This document shows, in pieces, positions 1 through 6,878 of a stretch of 6,948 nucleotides of DNA. Location: positions 1-6,948 of the forward strand of contig SLBE01000083.1 in NCBI GenBank assembly GCA_007126465.1, read 5' to 3'. The notes under the pieces were generated by a model. The model had not been told where the DNA came from and did not search any database. It saw only the letters and a program-made list of their open reading frames with translations. Positions within the stretch are counted from its first letter, which is position 1; every line of letters starts with the position of its first letter. The position numbers and the translations under genes were made by a program. The DNA comes from Syntrophomonadaceae bacterium. Its GTDB lineage: Bacteria > Bacillota > Dethiobacteria > DTU022.

Positions 1-566
1 GGTGGTTTGAATCGCCTCTTCCCGGACGTGAGTCTGCTGGCAATGCCCTGGCAGCACTCACAGTCGGCTACATCCTAGGGTTGTCCCTGCCGCAAATAGA
101 AAAAGGGCTTGCATCAAGCAAGGCCACGGCAGGGCGGCTCCAGGTATTACATGATCCAGAAGGTATGGTGATAATTGACGATACTTACAATGCCAACCCC
201 AGTTCAGTTCAGGCAGCAATCAATGTGCTCTCAGAGATGGGTGGTAACAAAACCGTTGCCGTGCTTGGTGATATGCTGGAGCTGGGTAATATTGCTGAGG
301 ATGCTCACCGCGTTGTAGGGCGCATTGCTGCGGAAAGCGGCCTTGGCTACCTCATCACCGTTGGAGAAATGGCCCGCCTTAGCAGCGATGAAGCAGAAAA
401 AGGCGGTTTGAAGGCTTATCACTGCTCCAGCCATGATGAAGCTCTTGAAACACTGGAAAAGCTTAACCTTGAAAATGATTGGCATATACTGGTAAAGGGT
501 TCGCGTGGAATGCAAATGGAAAAAGTAGTTCATGCGCTTATCAAGGAGGAAGGAGCGGAAGCATAA
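1..566 (+). CDS. murF: UDP-MurNAc-tripeptide--D-Ala-D-Ala ligase MurF (3' part; 5' end outside window)
   Basis: MurF is the cytoplasmic ATP-dependent ligase that adds D-Ala-D-Ala to UDP-MurNAc-tripeptide, completing the pentapeptide precursor. The frame is open from the window edge (first full codon at 3) to TAA at 564-566, giving 187 C-terminal residues; MurF is usually about 450 residues, so more than half lies upstream. An internal TTG at 81 is not the real start, because clear MurF sequence precedes it. Visible family motifs are PGRESAGNALAA (the end of the central ATPase domain), then in the C-terminal domain DDTYNANPSSVQAA, LGDMLELG and KGSRGMQMEKVV. DTYNANP separates MurF from MurC, MurD and MurE. 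An oddity is that the usual GxHNxxNAL stretch reads GRESAGNAL (codons 24-50). The gene overlaps mraY by one base (TAATG), and its last codons contain the mraY ribosome binding site. Confidence 0.96.
   Translation, partial: WFESPLPGRESAGNALAALTVGYILGLSLPQIEKGLASSKATAGRLQVLHDPEGMVIIDDTYNANPSSVQAAINVLSEMGGNKTVAVLGDMLELGNIAEDAHRVVGRIAAESGLGYLITVGEMARLSSDEAEKGGLKAYHCSSHDEALETLEKLNLENDWHILVKGSRGMQMEKVVHALIKEEGAEA
543..555 (+). promoter_or_regulatory. Ribosome binding site for mraY, inside the end of murF
   Basis: AAGGAGGAAGGAG holds two Shine-Dalgarno cores. The second (AGGAG, 551-555) lies 10 bases before the ATG at 566. It fixes the mraY start at 566 rather than at the upstream in-frame GTG/ATG-like codons inside murF, and indicates that mraY translation follows murF. 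Confidence 0.8.
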
Positions 567-1534
567 TGGGTCTCCAGATAACAGCTGCCCTGGCGTTAAC
601 ACTTTTGATTACTGTAACTACCTGTCCTTTTTTCATTAAACGCATGCAGCTGTTACAATATGGCCAGCAGATCAGGGAAGATGGCCCGGCCAGTCATTCC
701 GGAAAGGCCGGAACCCCAACCATGGGTGGAGTTGTATTTATTCTTGCTGCAGCCCTGGTTAGTATTGTCCTGGCAGGCCGGTCACCGCTGGTCTATGCAT
801 TACTCCTGGTAATGCTGGGCTGCGGGTTGCTAGGTTTTCTGGATGACTATCTTAAGGTTGTTTATAACCGTTCTCTCGGCCTGAAAGCGCGTTCCAAGCT
901 GGCCGGCCAAATAATTGCGGCAGCTATCTTTCTTCTAATTCTCTATCAGCAGGAGCTTTACTCATCAATAATATTTTTGCCTTACACAAATATTATCATT
1001 GACCTGGGATATGTTTATCCCCTGTTTATATTTTTAATAGTCACTTCAGCTACTAACTCTGTTAATCTGACAGATGGGGTTGATGGTCTGGCTGCCGGAA
1101 TAGCAGTTATAGCAATGAGCGGGTATGTTTACATTGCCTGGCTGTCAGGAAAGGCCGAAGCAGCTGTTTTTGCTGCTGCCCTGGTTGGAGGATGCCTCGG
1201 TTTTTTGGTCTATAACCGTAATCCGGCCAAAATATTTATGGGTGACGCCGGTTCACTTGCACTCGGAGGAGCTTTTGCCGCACTGGCTGTTTTAACTAAA
1301 AGCGAGCTGCTGCTGATAATTATTGGCGGTGTATTTGTAATAGAGACCCTTTCTGTAATTGCCCAGGTAGCAAGCTTTCAGCTTTTTGGCCGCCGCATTT
1401 TTAGAATGAGCCCCCTGCATCATCATTTTGAACTACAGGGATGGTCGGAGTGGCGGGTAGTAAAAACATTTTGGGCTGCAGCGGCAGCTTTTACTCTTTT
1501 AGGTATGTTTGCTTACAATCTTCAGTTGAGATAA
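566..1534 (+). CDS. mraY: Phospho-N-acetylmuramoyl-pentapeptide transferase MraY
   Basis: MraY is the polytopic membrane enzyme that transfers phospho-MurNAc-pentapeptide from UDP to undecaprenyl phosphate, forming lipid I. The 322-residue product matches the family length (about 320-360). Motifs in order are HSGKAGTPTMGG (54-65), FLDDYLK with the Asp pair at 93-94, NSVNLTDGVDGLA (164-176), MGDAGS with Asp227 (225-230), and PLHHHFE (283-289) with the His cluster. The Asp residues and His cluster are the known Mg2+/active-site elements of the family. Hydrophobic segments run along the whole length, consistent with about ten membrane helices. I chose ATG 566 (MGLQITAAL) because of the ribosome binding site at 543-555 and the 1-nt overlap with murF. 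The same frame stays open upstream to about 479, but that extension (29 residues) is hydrophilic, lies within murF and does not resemble MraY. Confidence 0.97.
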   Translation: MGLQITAALALTLLITVTTCPFFIKRMQLLQYGQQIREDGPASHSGKAGTPTMGGVVFILAAALVSIVLAGRSPLVYALLLVMLGCGLLGFLDDYLKVVYNRSLGLKARSKLAGQIIAAAIFLLILYQQELYSSIIFLPYTNIIIDLGYVYPLFIFLIVTSATNSVNLTDGVDGLAAGIAVIAMSGYVYIAWLSGKAEAAVFAAALVGGCLGFLVYNRNPAKIFMGDAGSLALGGAFAALAVLTKSELLLIIIGGVFVIETLSVIAQVASFQLFGRRIFRMSPLHHHFELQGWSEWRVVKTFWAAAAAFTLLGMFAYNLQLR

Positions 1535-1541
1535 TTAATTT

Positions 1542-1546
1542 GGAGG
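1542..1546 (+). promoter_or_regulatory. Ribosome binding site for murD, supporting a TTG start
   Basis: GGAGG, seven bases before TTG 1554, lies in the 19-nt gap after mraY. There is no ATG or GTG at suitable spacing, so this site decides the TTG start. The murD N-terminus read from it (MIELIKGKNTMVVGMARSG) fits the family. Confidence 0.8.
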
Positions 1547-1553
1547 CAATACT

Positions 1554-2960
1554 TTGATAGAGCTGATTAAAGGAAAAAATACCATGGTAGTCGGGATGGC
1601 CCGCAGCGGTCTGGCAGCAGTTGAGCTGCTTGCCAGGAAAGGTGCGGCCAAAATAACGGTTACCGACCAAAAACAGCCTGAACAGCTCGAAAATGAACTG
1701 ATTAAACTAAAGCGCTACAGTAATATTGAAGCAGTTTGCGGCAGCAATCCAGAAGAACATGTTACCTCTGACTTGTCAGTGATTGTCAAGAGCCCCGGTG
1801 TACCGCCCGGACTAGAGATGTTTAACAAGGCTGAAAAGCTTAAAATACCGGTAGTTTCCGAGATTGAGCTGGCTTATGCTTTTATCAGGGCGCCATTAAT
1901 TGGCATAACCGGCACTAACGGAAAAACAACAGTTACCGCACTTACAGCTGAAATCTTAAAGGAAGCACGTATTGAACCAGTGATGGCCGCAGGTAACATC
2001 GGGGATCCCTTATCCGGGGTGATTGGTAAAATCAGTGCCCAGGGTGCCGTTGTTGCTGAAGTCAGCAGTTTTCAACTTGAAAATATTCACAAATTCCGTC
2101 CGGCAGTGGCAGTATTTCTCAATTTTGCCGAGGATCACATCGATTACCATGGCAGTATTGAAAAGTATTACCAGGCAAAGGTCAGGATATTTGAGAACCA
2201 GGGACATTCTGATTTTGCAGTGCTTAATGCGGCTGATCCGAGGGTGGCGGAACTAAGTGGACAGCTTCGAGCCAGGGTTCTCTGGTTTAAAGCAGATCCC
2301 GTTGAAACAGGCTTTGGCGTTGAAGGCGGCATGGTAACTCTTTATAAAGATAGGGAGAAAATCATGACCCTTTGCCCCGTATCAGAAATAGCTCTGCCGG
2401 GTGCGCATAACCTCGAAAATGCCCTTGCTGCATCAACTGCTGCCTGGGCCCTGGGAGCAGATCCGGAATCGATAGGTACAGTTTTGAGAAGTTTTAAAGC
2501 AATAGAACACCGCCTGGAGCATGTAGCAACAATAGATGGTGTCGACTATATTAACGATTCTAAGGGAACCAACCCCGGAGCGGCGATCAAGGCCCTGCTG
2601 TCTTTTCCGGGTCGCAAAAAAATCCTGATTGCCGGGGGAAAAGAAAAAGGCAGCGATTTCAATGAAATGGCAGCAATTCTTAAGGATGAGGTCCGCCTGA
2701 TGCTCTTGATCGGTGAAACCAGTGATAAAATTGCCGCTGCAGCCGAACAGGCCGGTTTTAAAAACTATCGAAAAGTGGCCAGCCTGGAAGAAGCCACTGC
2801 CGAAGCCCGGTGTGCAGCGAAGGCAGGCGAAGTAGTTCTTTTATCACCTGCATGTGCCAGCTGGGATATGTTTAAAGATTATGAGGCCAGGGGCAACCTT
2901 TTCAAAAAACTGGTGATGGATCCGGCTGGAACTGCAAGCGGAAAAGGAGGGAACAGCTGA
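1554..2960 (+). CDS. murD: UDP-N-acetylmuramoylalanine--D-glutamate ligase MurD
   Basis: MurD is the cytoplasmic ligase that adds D-glutamate to UDP-MurNAc-L-Ala using ATP. The 468-residue length is normal (about 440-470). The N-terminal Rossmann-like UDP-binding domain shows VVGMARSGLAA (12-22) and SPGVPP (80-85). The central ATPase domain has the P-loop GITGTNGKTT (117-126, Lys124), GNIGDPL (147-153), EVSSFQLE (169-176), DHIDYH (194-199) and YYQAK ending at Lys209, which sits where the family carries its carbamylated lysine. PGAHNLENAL (282-291) is the intact HN motif. The C-terminal domain has HRLE (319-322), NDSKGTNP (334-341) and SPACASWDMF (431-440), the last typical of MurD. It starts with TTG, the only non-ATG start among the complete genes here, and its TGA shares one base with the next ATG (TGATG). 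Confidence 0.97.
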   Translation: MIELIKGKNTMVVGMARSGLAAVELLARKGAAKITVTDQKQPEQLENELIKLKRYSNIEAVCGSNPEEHVTSDLSVIVKSPGVPPGLEMFNKAEKLKIPVVSEIELAYAFIRAPLIGITGTNGKTTVTALTAEILKEARIEPVMAAGNIGDPLSGVIGKISAQGAVVAEVSSFQLENIHKFRPAVAVFLNFAEDHIDYHGSIEKYYQAKVRIFENQGHSDFAVLNAADPRVAELSGQLRARVLWFKADPVETGFGVEGGMVTLYKDREKIMTLCPVSEIALPGAHNLENALAASTAAWALGADPESIGTVLRSFKAIEHRLEHVATIDGVDYINDSKGTNPGAAIKALLSFPGRKKILIAGGKEKGSDFNEMAAILKDEVRLMLLIGETSDKIAAAAEQAGFKNYRKVASLEEATAEARCAAKAGEVVLLSPACASWDMFKDYEARGNLFKKLVMDPAGTASGKGGNS

Positions 2961-4090
2961 TGGCTGCGAATAAGCCAGACACAAGCTATGATCGCATCCT
3001 GCTGCTGGTAACCTTCCTGCTTGTGGGTATAGGTTTAATCATGGTTTTCAGTGCCAGCTTCGTTGTCGCCGAAGAAACCAGGGGCGATCCGTACTATTTC
3101 TTAAAGCGCCAGGCTATGTGGGTTGCACTGGGTCTTATGGCGATGTATCTCTTCTCCCGTTTCCAGTATAAGTACTTGAGGAAGTTTTCTTTGATTGTTT
3201 TATTACTAAACTTCGTCTTGCTCGGACTGATTTTCAGCAATTTTGGCTCTGACCTGGGAACTGAAGCCAAACGCTGGCTGGTTGTTGGGCCAATTACCAT
3301 ACAGCCATCGGAATTCAGTAAGCTGGCCTTTGTAATATTTACAGCGGCATACATGAGCAGCCGCAGATTGAACCTGAGAAGCTTTTGGACAGGCAGTTTT
3401 GTGCCCTTGTTTCTTGTGGCAGTTGCCTTTTTCATGATCCAGTTTCAACCCGACCTGGGAACTGCCGTTGTTGTTCTGGCCGCCACTGCCCTGGTTATTG
3501 TTTTTGCGGGAATGCCCGTCTACCAGATGTTCGGTCTGAGTTTGTTATCTTTACCGCCGCTTGCTTATTTTACGGTCAAGGAAGATTACCGTATGCAAAG
3601 ACTATTTACTTTTGTAGATCCCTGGGCTGATTCCAGTGGCGCCGGTTATCAAATTATTCAATCACTATATGCCCTTGGTCCCGGGCATATTTTTGGGGCT
3701 GGCCTGGGGCGCAGCAAGCAGAAGCTCTTTTACCTGCCCGAGCCGCATAATGATTTTATCTTTGCTGTCATCGGTGAGGAACTGGGTTTTATCGGGGCTG
3801 TTTCGGTTTTGCTGCTTTACCTGGTGTTAGTCTGGCGCGGTTTTCTTATTGCCCAGAGGGCGCCGGATCTGTTTGGCAGCCTTCTTGCAGGTGGCATTAC
3901 TTTTATCATAGCTGTCCAGGTGATTATTAATGTAGGGGTTGTAACCGGCTCAATACCGGTTACCGGCATAAATTTACCTTTAATCAGTGCAGGAGGCAGT
4001 TCAGTATTCTTTACGCTGCTGAGCCTGGGAATATTGCTTAACATTTCAAAACACGGACGGATAAATGCACCGTCCAAAGGGAGCGCCTGA
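2960..4090 (+). CDS. ftsW: SEDS glycosyltransferase, FtsW/SpoVE type
   Basis: SEDS membrane proteins polymerise lipid II into glycan strands together with a partner class B penicillin-binding protein, FtsW at the septum and SpoVE in the spore cortex. The 376-residue product has about ten hydrophobic segments. Family motifs are KRWLVVGPITIQPSEFSK (104-121), FQPDLGT (162-168), GAGLGRSKQKLFYLPEPHND (256-265), where Asp265 lies in the large extracytoplasmic loop at the position of the catalytic Asp in RodA/FtsW, EELGFIG (273-279), and the C-terminal TGSIPVTGINLPLIS with SAGGSS (329-348). Its place between murD and murG is that of spoVE in B. subtilis and ftsW elsewhere. RodA is less likely because of this context and the motifs. 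Sequence alone does not tell whether the organism uses it for division, sporulation or both. A GGAGG inside the murD end (2946-2950) is its ribosome binding site. Confidence 0.94.
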   Translation: MAANKPDTSYDRILLLVTFLLVGIGLIMVFSASFVVAEETRGDPYYFLKRQAMWVALGLMAMYLFSRFQYKYLRKFSLIVLLLNFVLLGLIFSNFGSDLGTEAKRWLVVGPITIQPSEFSKLAFVIFTAAYMSSRRLNLRSFWTGSFVPLFLVAVAFFMIQFQPDLGTAVVVLAATALVIVFAGMPVYQMFGLSLLSLPPLAYFTVKEDYRMQRLFTFVDPWADSSGAGYQIIQSLYALGPGHIFGAGLGRSKQKLFYLPEPHNDFIFAVIGEELGFIGAVSVLLLYLVLVWRGFLIAQRAPDLFGSLLAGGITFIIAVQVIINVGVVTGSIPVTGINLPLISAGGSSVFFTLLSLGILLNISKHGRINAPSKGSA

Positions 4091-4092
4091 AA

Positions 4093-5181
4093 ATGAAGAT
4101 TTTAATCGGTGGAGGAGGAACAGGAGGCCATATTTATCCGGCCCTGGCTTTGGCCCGCTTTGCGCAGGCAGAAGACAGTGCAGCTGATATCTTGTTTGTC
4201 GGAACTGAAAAAGGCCTGGAGAATAGAATTGTTCCTTCAGCCGGTTTTCAACTTAAAACAATCCCGGTGCGCGGTTTTCAGCGCAATTTCAAGCAGATAG
4301 TTTCGGTAGTGCTTGACCTGATGCGCGGCCTCAGGGAGGCAGGTAGAATTATCGATAAATTTAAGCCGAATGTAGTTTTAGGTACTGGCGGCTATGTGGC
4401 TGCTCCCCTGGTTATATCCGGCCTGATAAAAAGATACCCGGTTGTTTTACACGAGCAGAATGCCCTGCCCGGCCTTGTAAACCGCAGACTGTCACCCTTT
4501 GTTAAGCGGGTTTGTCTTTCTTTTGAAGAGACAAAACACAGGCTGCCCGGGCGCAGCAAAATAACTTATACGGGAAACCCGAGAGCTTCTGAAGTTTCGG
4601 CGCTCACCAGGGAAGAAGGCTGCAGGTATTTTGGATTAAAGCCTGAGCAAAAAAATATCCTTATTTATAGCGGCAGCCGGGGAGCCTTGAAAATAAATGA
4701 AATTGTTACTGAGTATATTAAAGAAGGTTTGTTGCCTGAAGGAGTTAACCTGATTTACGTAACCGGAGATATTTATTATGAGAATGTCATGAAAGAATTG
4801 GAAAATACCAATGAAAAAATAAAAATTTTCTCCTACCTGGCAGAAATGCCCGAAGCGCTTGCTGCGGCAGATCTGGCTGTGACCAGGAGCGGGGCTACCA
4901 CTCTGGCAGAACTGACAGCCCTGGGCGTACCGGCCATCCTGGTACCGTCTCCGAATGTGGTGGCCAACCACCAGTACTATAACGCCAGGTTGCTGTCTGA
5001 TGCTGGTGCGGCAGTATTAATTGAAGAAAAGGATTTCAACCGGTTTAGTCTTCAGCAGGAAATAGACAGGCTTCTGACTGAACCGAAAAAAATGACCGAT
5101 ATGAAAGAAAAAAGCAAATCCCTTGGTGTTCCAGATGCAGCGGAAAGGCTGTACCGGTGCCTGCAGGAGGTCGCGTCATGA
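4093..5181 (+). CDS. murG: UDP-GlcNAc--undecaprenyl-PP-MurNAc-pentapeptide transferase MurG
   Basis: MurG is the GT-B glycosyltransferase on the inner face of the membrane that adds GlcNAc to lipid I, making lipid II. The 362-residue length is typical. The N-terminal acceptor domain has the glycine-rich loop GGGGTGGHIYPAL (6-18, His13), GTGGYVAAP (97-105), HEQNALPGLVN (120-130) and TGNPRASE (160-167). The C-terminal UDP-GlcNAc domain has SGSRGALKINE (193-203), RSGATTLAEL (265-274, Glu273) and NHQYYNA (292-298). The second glycine-rich loop reads SGS where GGS is usual, a mild oddity. It starts two bases after the ftsW stop; AAAGGGAG (4076-4083), inside the ftsW end, is the ribosome binding site. 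Its last four bases overlap murB. Confidence 0.97.
   Translation: MKILIGGGGTGGHIYPALALARFAQAEDSAADILFVGTEKGLENRIVPSAGFQLKTIPVRGFQRNFKQIVSVVLDLMRGLREAGRIIDKFKPNVVLGTGGYVAAPLVISGLIKRYPVVLHEQNALPGLVNRRLSPFVKRVCLSFEETKHRLPGRSKITYTGNPRASEVSALTREEGCRYFGLKPEQKNILIYSGSRGALKINEIVTEYIKEGLLPEGVNLIYVTGDIYYENVMKELENTNEKIKIFSYLAEMPEALAAADLAVTRSGATTLAELTALGVPAILVPSPNVVANHQYYNARLLSDAGAAVLIEEKDFNRFSLQQEIDRLLTEPKKMTDMKEKSKSLGVPDAAERLYRCLQEVAS
5165..5171 (+). promoter_or_regulatory. Ribosome binding site for murB, inside the end of murG
   Basis: AGGAGGT, six bases before ATG 5178, selects that ATG over the in-frame GTG at 5157, which has no such site and would extend deeper into murG. Confidence 0.85.
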
Positions 5182-6077
5182 ATATCGAGCAGGAATTAGG
5201 TCGAAAACTAAAAGAAGGGGTTAAAGTCAACGAACCTATGTCACTTCATACATCATGGCAGGTTGGAGGCCCTGCCGATTACTATCTCTGCCCTGCTGAC
5301 CTGGATGAACTGCTGGAAATTGTTCGTTACAGGAAAAAGTATGACCTGCCGCTTTATGTTATGGGCAACGGGACTAACCTGCTGGTTCGTGATGGGGGTA
5401 TCAGGGGGATGGTCGTAAATATTAGTTCCGCTTTCTGTTACGTCAATCGGGAAGATGAAGCCCTGGTTGCTGGAGCGGGAACCCCGATGACCTATCTTGC
5501 CAGGAGTGCTGCAGAAAAGGGCCTGGTTGGCCTGGAATTCTGTATAGGCATACCCGGCTCCCTGGGGGGCGCAATTATCATGAACGCCGGATCATTTGGC
5601 GGTTATATTGGTGAGCGGATACAGTCAGTTAAATTGGTTACTTGTGATGCGGAGATTATTAACCTGGCAGGAGACGAACTTTCCTTCAGTTACCGCACCA
5701 GTAACCTTCTTGGCCGCGGCATATTAATAGAAGCTGTCCTGCAGTTAAAACAGGGTGATATTGAAGAATCGCTGCAGATGATGGAACATTTCCTGAGTGA
5801 ACGTGAGAAACGCCATCCCGATCTGCCCAGCGCCGGGTCAGTTTTTCGTAATATGCCCGGTCAGCCTGCTGGAAAAATTATTGAAGAAACAGGTTGCAAG
5901 GGTATGAAGATCGGGGGAGCTGAAGTTTCATGCAAGCATGCCAACTTTATAGTTAATACCGGAAAAGCAACAGCTGCAGATATTATCGAGTTAATTGAGC
6001 AGGTCAAAAAGATGGTTAAAGAGGATTGCGGAATTGAACTGCAGCCAGAAGTAAAAATTATCGGTGAGGAGAGCTAA
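5178..6077 (+). CDS. murB: UDP-N-acetylenolpyruvoylglucosamine reductase MurB (type II)
   Basis: MurB is the cytoplasmic FAD enzyme that uses NADPH to reduce UDP-GlcNAc-enolpyruvate to UDP-MurNAc. The product is 299 residues, the short type II form common in Gram-positives. FAD-domain motifs are HTSWQVGGPADYY (24-36), GNGTNLLVRDGGIRG (63-77), AGAGTPMTYLARSA (98-111) and GIPGSLGGAIIMNAGSFGG (124-142). SYRTSNL (171-177, Arg173) and PSAGSVFRN (217-225, Ser221, the likely proton donor) form the active site, with Glu291 in QPEVKIIG (289-296) as the third catalytic residue; IGGAEVSCKHANFIVN (245-260) is also typical. The start at ATG 5178 gives a 4-nt ATGA overlap with murG and agrees with the strong ribosome binding site. 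An upstream GTG at 5157 would add seven residues and is less likely. There is no murC before it, in contrast to many bacteria with a murG-murC-murB order. Confidence 0.97.
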   Translation: MNIEQELGRKLKEGVKVNEPMSLHTSWQVGGPADYYLCPADLDELLEIVRYRKKYDLPLYVMGNGTNLLVRDGGIRGMVVNISSAFCYVNREDEALVAGAGTPMTYLARSAAEKGLVGLEFCIGIPGSLGGAIIMNAGSFGGYIGERIQSVKLVTCDAEIINLAGDELSFSYRTSNLLGRGILIEAVLQLKQGDIEESLQMMEHFLSEREKRHPDLPSAGSVFRNMPGQPAGKIIEETGCKGMKIGGAEVSCKHANFIVNTGKATAADIIELIEQVKKMVKEDCGIELQPEVKIIGEES

Positions 6078-6080
6078 ATC

Positions 6081-6878
6081 ATGAAAGGCAAGAATGACCA
6101 CCTCAAGCTGGTTAAGAATAAAAACAATGCTCAACCCGGCTGGAAAAGAGCTTTCCGGTTTCTATGCAAACTGGTCATTGTTGTGGTCATTATTTTATTG
6201 CTAAAAGAAGGCGAACAATTTTTCCGGATTAACAGTATAGCTGTGGAAGGCTCTATTGAAGTTTCTGCTGCTGCACTGGCAGAAGCCGGTGGTATTTATA
6301 AAGGTAAAAGCATCTTTCTGCTTAACGAAGATAAAATTGCAGAAAAAATCAAAGATGAATTTCCCTCAGTCAGTTCAGTAAAAGTCAATCGGACCCTGCC
6401 TGATCAAGTATCTGTTAGCGTTGAGCAGAGAAAACCTGTCGCTTATATTGTTACCGCCGACGGTTACTGGTTAGTTGACTCTGGCGTGGTTCCTTATAAA
6501 AATATTGCTGAACCGGATGAGGATTATTTGCAAATTACAGGAATAAGCGGTGAACTGGTTGTACCCGGGATTGCCCTGAACTGCAAACTGAGAAGGGAAA
6601 TCTTGCAGGAGTTTTTTTCAGCCTGGCACAAAAAAGACCGCTTCCAGATAGAAAAGCTTGATTTAAGTGAAAGTTATAACCTGATTGCTTATACGGCAGA
6701 CAACCTGGAAATATGGCTTGGCGATGCAAAAAATATGCAGCAAAAAATGGAACTGGTTGAACTAAGCCTGCCTCATATTTCAGATGATCTTGAAGGAGCC
6801 AGGATTGACGTTCGCTCCGGAAAGCGTTTAGTAGTCTCAAGTGCTGCCGTACTTGAAAAAAGGGAGGTGGATCCGTAA
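6081..6878 (+). CDS. ftsQ: Cell division protein FtsQ/DivIB
   Basis: FtsQ (DivIB in Bacillus) is a bitopic divisome protein that works with FtsL and FtsB/DivIC to link septal wall synthesis to the Z-ring. The 265-residue product fits the family. It has a basic cytoplasmic tail (1-25), one membrane helix (about 26-42, FRFLCKLVIVVVIILLL), then an extracytoplasmic POTRA domain (about 48-118) starting FRINSIAVEGS and ending VSVEQRKPVAYI, and a beta domain with GYWLVDSGVVPY (118-129), IEKLDLS (180-186) and a C-terminal RIDVRSGKRLVV (241-252). FtsQ is poorly conserved, so the call rests on this architecture, the POTRA junction motif and its place after murB, where B. subtilis has divIB. The ATG lies three bases after the murB stop; GAGGAG (6066-6071) in the murB end is its ribosome binding site. 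A second, unassigned Shine-Dalgarno sequence lies in its last codons. Confidence 0.92.
   Translation: MKGKNDHLKLVKNKNNAQPGWKRAFRFLCKLVIVVVIILLLKEGEQFFRINSIAVEGSIEVSAAALAEAGGIYKGKSIFLLNEDKIAEKIKDEFPSVSSVKVNRTLPDQVSVSVEQRKPVAYIVTADGYWLVDSGVVPYKNIAEPDEDYLQITGISGELVVPGIALNCKLRREILQEFFSAWHKKDRFQIEKLDLSESYNLIAYTADNLEIWLGDAKNMQQKMELVELSLPHISDDLEGARIDVRSGKRLVVSSAAVLEKREVDP
6862..6870 (+). promoter_or_regulatory. Orphan Shine-Dalgarno sequence at the end of ftsQ
   Basis: GGGAGGTGG, followed by ATCC, closely follows the complement of the 16S rRNA 3' tail (AAAGGAGGTGATCC), with GGAGGTG unbroken at 6863-6869. It is as strong as any in the operon, yet no ATG, GTG or TTG follows at 5-12 bases. The codon at the right distance is GTA (6875-6877). 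It may mark a lost or altered gene start, or be a chance product of the codons for Arg-Glu-Val-Asp. Confidence 0.4.

Noticed and set aside
81..83. TTG as a start for a short murF
   Set aside because: The same frame is open to the window edge and encodes recognisable MurF sequence before it, so the gene is simply cut by the window.
479..565. Upstream in-frame extension of mraY
   Set aside because: It sits inside murF in another frame, is hydrophilic and unlike MraY, while ATG 566 has a strong ribosome binding site and gives the normal length.
231..602. Minus-strand open frames opposite murF, and others opposite murD, ftsW, murG and ftsQ
   Set aside because: They lie fully opposite strongly supported conserved genes, and their products show no domain or recognisable motif.
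3346..3354. CATACAT inside ftsW resembling a sigma-E -10 box
   Set aside because: No matching -35 element, and it lies well inside the coding region with no gene start nearby to serve.
3941..3963. Perfect 8-bp inverted repeat GTAACCGG-N7-CCGGTTAC
   Set aside because: It lies inside ftsW where the conserved VVTGSIPVTG motif is encoded, has no T-run after it, and is explained by repeated Val-Thr-Gly codons. Not a terminator or operator.
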